A stretch of DNA of 64,000 bases, taken from contig JAUMIR010000004.1 of the NCBI GenBank assembly GCA_030847615.1, positions 276,729,501 through 276,793,500 on the forward strand. Direction: 5' to 3'. This DNA comes from Gambelia wislizenii. Its lineage: Eukaryota; Chordata; Lepidosauria; Squamata; Crotaphytidae. Position numbers and translations under genes: made by a program. Under the pieces are notes generated by a model, which did no database searches, had not been told where the DNA came from, and saw nothing but the letters and a program-made list of their open reading frames with translations. Of the stretch, positions 57,797-64,000 are shown in pieces; the stretch's first letter is position 1, and every line of letters starts with the position of its first letter.

Positions 57797-60700
57797 ACAT
57801 GCCCACATATAATTGTGCATACAAGTGCACTGAACAATAAGCTACTACTCAGGTCTAGTGTGGATATTGCTATTTTTGGTTTGTAACAGTTAAACATAAA
57901 AATGGTTCCATTCTGTGAAGGGTAACCCTTTGGATGAATACTTAAATTGGAAACACCATGGGTAAGAAATAGACTACAGCATTTAATTTGGACTGGCTAG
58001 TAGGATGCCTATATATTCTCTATAATAATTTCAGATTTAATTAAACTACACTGCTGATGCCAGTCATCCCAACACTGTAAAGATGATTAATTGCATGCTT
58101 AAATGAAATGTAAAACTGCCTTTAAAAAGTTACATCAGTGTAGAACCCTGAGAAAAGCCTGATACATTTACAAACACAACCCTACCTGGTTCTCATGTCA
58201 CTGTTGGAAAAGGGGCTTGCCTATGAATATAAGCACTGCACCAACAATTTAAGAAAAGCTTTGATGCAGGATCCTTATGGCAAAGCAGTTTTAAGCAGTC
58301 TCCACACTTCCAGGCGTCCATCTCCTCTGACTTCATATTTTGCAAGAGAGTTTTTCCACAATTTGCATTGCCATTGTACAGAATGGCCTGAGCCCAGTAT
58401 ACAAACAAGATCTGACACACTGAAATAGCGGGACTCTCCTGTCACAGCAAAGCAGCTGGGCTGTTATATATACCACTTTGCTTCCATTGTATTTCAGTTG
58501 AGAGCAGCAGCAGGACAAAAGGCCTGACAGGCCTAAGCATGGATTGTCACCTTGATTTGTCCAGTCTAGCAAATATGCAGAAATAAAATAATATTTTCTT
58601 GCTTTTGAACACAGTTGAGAAACAAATAAACTTACAATGTTTTCCAGATTATGCTATCCCTGAAATATTACAGGGCTGTATAGAGGCTACATGCAGAAGG
58701 ACTCAATAGAGGGATTTATATACAGGTTGAGAGAGACTCCTCTGGATTAATCTATATTTTAGATATTAGTCAAACTATTTGAACCTGGGGGGTGAACCAT
58801 CTCTGCATGCTATTATGTAGCGTTCTACTATTGCTTTCTAGCCTTTGTGTAAGTCTAGAAGCTCTTTGGCTCATTGAGTCTGGCTATAAACCAAACCACT
58901 GGCTATAAACCAGCAGAGCACAAGGCCTCAAATATGTTTTCCAAAGAAGAGATGTGCAGGGCTTTGTGCACAAATTTGTGCTTGTTCATGGAGACATGTA
59001 CTGTATTATTGATGCACAGTGGCCCAATTCCCAGGTAACACTGTTTTCTCCCATATACTGCAGAGTTGCACAGGCTTTTACGTTCAGGGAGATGTACAGA
59101 ATTTATACCCATTTCAAGTAATCCACGTGCAAACCTATTTCTACATGGGCATTGTACTTTCTAGACTGTGGCATCTTTGGCTCTGCCTTGGTAGGCTATT
59201 TAAAAATCTGTCTCCAAATCAAAGTTTTTTGCATGCACATCAGTGGGCTGCACTTATGCAGTGTGGTAGGTACTCTAGCTAAATCTAGCTTGATACCCTA
59301 TTGAATGCTAAGAGGACAGAAAGCCCTGCCAGCATGGTAACATGGGCTCAACACTGCCTCTGTTGTGCATGTGGTAATCCCCATTCAGAAGACCCAACCT
59401 CCATTTGCTTCATTATGCAACAAAAGTGTGAAACTGTTCATACTAGAATCCATTACAGGGGTGGTATCCAGTAGGATCCTGGCCGCAGTGGGCATTGTTA
59501 ACTTTGACTGAATGGATTACTTAATGGAGGTAAAGACAACAAAGATGGCTGGTATGAATGTCTGTCTCCAATGCCTTGGCCGAGCTACCAGAACTGACAA
59601 TGCTAAACAGTGCTTTAGTGATGCATGTGCAGGAAGAGCACTCATTGTGCAGCTCTCAAGTACTCATGGAGGATTGTTGTTGTTGTTGCATTACACTGCA
59701 CTGCACTCTTTTGTCTGTGCAAAACTAAATGTCATCCAAAGGAGCAGTCCATGCACAGAAAATGTTTCCTCCCCCTTCAAATCACCTGTGAAAGATCTGG
59801 AAACTATGTGTTTAGAAGAAACACATATGCAGAGACACCAACATATTATTCTAAGCAATTTTGCAAAAGCAAGAGTTTTATCTACACTGTGATATAAACC
59901 TATCTGCATAACATGGTTTAACGTTTTCACCCACATATTATTTTAAAAATGGTTTCAGATATGGCTGTAACTGTGTGACTGTATGGAATAATGGTGATGA
60001 TGATGATGATGATGCTATTCTATCCAATCACACACACACCAAAAGAAAAGTTCAGTACTAAGCTTTTGTGCAACTTCTTCTTCTTTTTTTTTTAAGTAGG
60101 TATTTTCTGAGGAAAGGATTCCAAATTTCCAATTTTTTGAAAATTTGTTTCCAAAAATACATTTTGAAATATATAGTACCGTATTTTAAAAGCTCTGTTT
60201 GCACAGGTTGTATCTGCTCCTTTTGTAACAGCATCCAATCTCTTTTAAGAATTGTCTTCTTTCATGCAGTTTTGTCACATCTAAGAAAATATTTGGGGAA
60301 TCATACCATAACTATTCACACTAGTCAAATCACTGAAATAAATGGGATTACACCAGAGTAAGCAATTATTGAACTGCCACTCTGAATATATGAAATCTGG
60401 CTTCCACTGCTGCTTATCAGGTAAGGCAAATTCTTATAGTAAATAGAAGATAAATGGAAATACAGAAACTAGGGAAGGGAAAATGAAAGGATGTTCTACA
60501 AATCGTCAAGGTTATATTTTTCTAAAATATATAACTAAATTTACAGAATTTTCTACAACTGGGTGCTTGTTAAATATTAAATTTCACAATGAAAACCCCT
60601 TATTTAACTTTTCCCCCAGAATGTTAAAAACCCCCCAGCAACAATACTTGTTTCTAAAGAAATAACCTCTCAGAAACACCATATTTATGCATCTCTTTAT

Positions 60701-63593
60701 TTATGAGGCAAGAATGATCAGAAGATGCACTGTTACACATTACAATAATGTGTTCATTTCCAAGCATGCAGTATTTCAAACAGGCATGGAATGCTAAGCA
60801 TATGTAGCATTTGTCGAGTCTCAGCACTGAATTGTAAATTGAGTGATCTTGCAGATGTATATACATTCAGTCCCTTCTTTCCATGTACCCCTAGTTCTAT
60901 TAACAGCAGTTAAACATATCCCAAAATGTTACATGCTGCCCTTATGCTTCCAAACCGTACACGATCAGTTATAGCATGACAAATAAAAATAAAAGCTTAC
61001 CCAGATATGGCATTGCTAACGTGTATGTCCATCAAAGAGCTATATATTCATGGTAAAGGCTTCAGCCCAAACAAAAGCCCTTCACTACCTTTGTTGGTGA
61101 ACATGTTAAAAAGTGAAATGAAATAAACAACCCTTATTATTTGTAGAGAAGAATTGTTTAGGAAAACCTAAAAGCACCGAAAGAACCATTTATTGTCCAA
61201 GGAGAAAATTGTACAGATTTGTCTTTCCTCAGAATTCTAGGCAGCCAACCATAATAGCTCTTTGACAGTTCACCTGACTGCAGCAGAAATGGGGGGTGTG
61301 ATGGTTATGGTGGATGACAGAAAGGGGCCATCTGAAGTACTATTATGCCGTTTACATAAGAAGATTTCAGCAGACTTCAGCTTTATCTAGTTATACTATC
61401 TACATTTTGGAGGATTTCTCTAATTGTGTATGGCTCACTAAAAGGGGAGGAGAATGGAAAGAAAAAAGAAAAGTCACCTTCTTTTATATGATTATTACAT
61501 TTGGTGTTTAATGAAAAGATTTTATTATTGACTTTGGCGACCTGTCCTAATAACTAAACAAACAAGAGTTGTCCATCATCCCTTAGTTGAAAAAAGCTAT
61601 AAGGCTTGTTTTATGCCCTCTTTTTGGTGTTATGATTTCCTCTGGATTTCACTGTAATGGTGTCCATATTAATTCTTAATCCAATGTGCTAGTTGGACAA
61701 CATTCACATTTTTAGATATCTTTGAAAACCTATGTATATATTTAAATAATTTCATCCTAACACAGGATGAAAAGGTTATATTTCAATTCCAAAACAGAGG
61801 TTTCTGATTCTGGCTTCTGTTTATCTAATTGGTTTGAGTGAAACCTGTGGGATTCCAGATAAAAGTAATACGTTCTCAAATGTTTTAGAGTTTTCATGGC
61901 CAGACTATTAATCTTTTAATAATTTGAATTGCTCCAAACATATTTTTTTCTGGGGGGGGGCACTGGCTACTTATAGCACTGCTAGAACATAGGTAGATAT
62001 TTAAACAAGAAGAACAGATGAACACTATGCATATGGCTTTTTGAAAAAAAAGATTTTAAAAATAATAAATCATGAGTGACTGGGATGGTAAGGAGGAAGA
62101 AAGTTTTTCACTTCAAATAATCTATGGAGCTCAATGGTTTCTATATGATATTCAAACAAATCTATAGCTTTGGGTGCAGCATATATTTCATGTATAATAT
62201 CTATATATTCATCTATTTCAAGTTTCAGCTATTAGTCCATTTGCCAGAATGGGCAACACAGGAAAAGGAAATGGTAGACACAAGGTGCATAAAGATGAAC
62301 CAAAATCACTTCCTATTAGAGATAAGTATGACAAGCTCCATTTTTTTCTACACTAGGATGCAGCTTCATGATACAGAATGGCAACATGTCTGAGTGAGAT
62401 GGAATCTCTTGCCAATGACAGCATGAAAATAGATGCTTATTAATCCTGTGTTTTGAAAATAGCTGTATAAAAAGTACCAAATAAATTTGAGTTAGTATAG
62501 GGGTTGTCCCCCCAACCCTTTTGCCTCTGAATGTATTTCCATTTGAAGGACAGTTTTCTTATGATGCAATATGAGTTTTGGTGGATCAAAGATTCAAAAT
62601 ACACAGCAAATGCATATATCAGTAGAAAACTAATGTGGAAAAGAAGCAACACCACCAGCTTTAAAAGAAGCTCTGTAGTACCTCCCCCCCCCCAAATAGA
62701 TTAAACAGAGTATCTGTATTTCATTTGATAGTATAACAGTCTCATTCCCATAAATAAATAAATGTGTCCAATATTTAAAATGCGATTTAAAGCATATCTT
62801 CTATCATTTTTATGATGCAAAACTATTTTTGTATAAATAGTTCTTTCACAGTTCATAGTATATGTGAATTAAATTTGGATTGTCCAACCATACCAATTAT
62901 AGGCCTGAAAACAAACAAACAAACACAAACTCATATTTTTAAAGTCTTGCTTCACTAAGAAAACATATTAATAAAATCTATTTACTTTCCTCCTATCAAT
63001 TTCCTTATCCTAATTTTCTTTATAAATATGTAGAAAAATGCTATGTTTCATTTTAAAAAAATCCATTCAACAGTGAATATGTCTCACTGATTTTATGGCT
63101 AAACCAATAGGTTTGAAAAAAGAAACTGATGTAATAATGCACTGTCTACAAGAAAAATGTATATATAAAAATAACTTCTAAAATTTATAATGTTGAATTA
63201 AAGGGCTATGCTTTGGAAAACTAACCAAAACCTACAAATATTTGAAATTAATTAATTTTTAACATAGTAATTTTTTGTGTGGGACTTAGCTGTTGCTGAA
63301 ATTTTGCTGAAGTATTGTTAAAAACTGAATTTAAAATTAATTGCTGGAAAGAAAAGAACAGTATGTGATTGGACAAATTAACGTACCAAGGCTTATTACA
63401 TTATTGATAGCTCCCAAAGAAAAACAGTAAAATTTCACACACACACAAAAAAAGAGATAAATATCTAGGGTTGAGTCTAGTGTTGGAAGGATTCTAAACC
63501 AAATGATTTTTTGCAGAGTCTGACTTTCCTGTACAATATTTCATACTGTTCCAGAGGATTACTAAACTTCTGGAGCAGTTTTTCAGGAGACAT
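57797..63593. other. Largely single-copy AT-rich DNA, no gene seen
   Basis: About 5.8 kb with no recognised transposon, which contrasts with the dense repeats elsewhere. Frames such as 59512-59892 (126 residues) have no domain. A (GAT)n run lies at about 59994-60013 and G- or C-runs at 61953 and 62685. Confidence 0.4.
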
Positions 63594-63715
63594 TATAGGT
63601 GGGCAAAATGTGGCCTCCTAGATGTTGTTGGACTCTCACTCCCAACTAGCTCTAGTGAATGGTGAAGAATGCTTGGAGGTGCATTCAGCAACATCTGTAG
63701 GGCCCATCCCTGTTA
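63594..63715. mobile_element. hAT-like short inverted-repeat remnant
   Basis: TAGGTGGGCAAAATGTGGCC and TGTTGTTGGACTCTCACTCC face GCAACATCTGTAGGGCCCAT, the layout of the squamate foldback TTGGACTACAACTCCCA...AACATCTGGAGGGCC. Confidence 0.55.
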
Positions 63716-64000
63716 TAGGAAGAAGGAGGAATTAGTGGACATGATCTTGTCCCACAGTCCTCACAGCAGGGATGTGCTATGAGTTGAGTTTCATTTAAAG
63801 GACCTTTGAATCAAAGCCATTGAAAATACGTGTTTTGAACTAGGAGAAAGAGGAAGCTGTTTGATTTAATTCACTAACATTTAGAATGAGAACAGGTGTA
63901 GGTGATCATAACTTTAGCTTTGTATCCAAATGGTTATCACTGGCTAAAGCAGGGAAGGTAAACGCAGTTGCTGCTTCTGTACAGAATGATGCATCTGCTG

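Overview
The window reads as intergenic or intronic DNA from a vertebrate, most likely a squamate reptile (lizard or snake). I found no host protein-coding exon, no tRNA or rRNA gene and no CRISPR array that I could defend, and nothing bacterial or viral in layout. The open frames are short, mostly chance frames in AT-rich DNA; those with recognisable protein similarity all belong to decayed transposons. The squamate call rests on the mix of repeats: CR1, L2, Bov-B (RTE) and another non-LTR LINE, a Penelope-like element with a GIY-YIG nuclease fragment, a tRNA-headed SINE with a Bov-B-like tail (Sauria/Squam type), and many hAT, Tigger/pogo and Harbinger MITEs. I cannot name a genus.

Layout: 0.3-0.9 kb, a non-autonomous DNA element of family A (terminal repeats GGAGATTATCAGACA). 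3.6-5.3 kb, a Penelope-like element with inverted terminal repeats and a CR1 between its parts. 5.6 kb, a Tigger MITE. 7.2-7.8 kb, Bov-B. 8-11.2 kb, hAT and LTR-like debris. 16.2-17.9 kb, family A, L2 and a tRNA-SINE. 19.7-21.4 kb, a Tigger inside a hAT MITE, then a LINE whose two halves lie in opposite orientation. 21.7-23.5 kb, a MITE of family B and a CR1. 27.4 kb, an almost perfect 326-bp Harbinger-like palindrome. 31.9-35.8 kb, a dense nest in which two unrelated MITEs split one CT microsatellite, followed by a 1.7-kb hAT with a GC-rich passenger and an internal Tigger. 40.7-41.8 kb, L2. 42.2-47.9 kb, more family A (one copy interrupted by CR1) and hAT MITEs. 49.2-51.8 kb, a 2.55-kb composite with hAT ends enclosing a gag-like frame and an LTR-like unit. 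53.5-54.6 kb, hAT and Tigger MITEs. 55-63.6 kb, mostly single-copy.

Between the repeats are repeat-free stretches rich in TAAT/ATTA cores, with one octamer ATGCAAAT (about 6.1-6.6, 13.8-14.2, 31.2-31.6, 35.9-36.1, 43.4-44.0, 48.2-48.6, 55.5-55.7 and 57.4-57.8 kb). They look like conserved non-coding elements of the kind found around developmental genes, but that is inference: I cannot align them. The best-supported stories are transposon histories readable at base resolution (nested insertions, target-site duplications, foldback palindromes, inverted LINE halves). I see no convincing new biological system; the closest candidates are the hAT-bounded composite at 49.2-51.8 kb and the hAT with GC-rich cargo at 34.1-35.8 kb.
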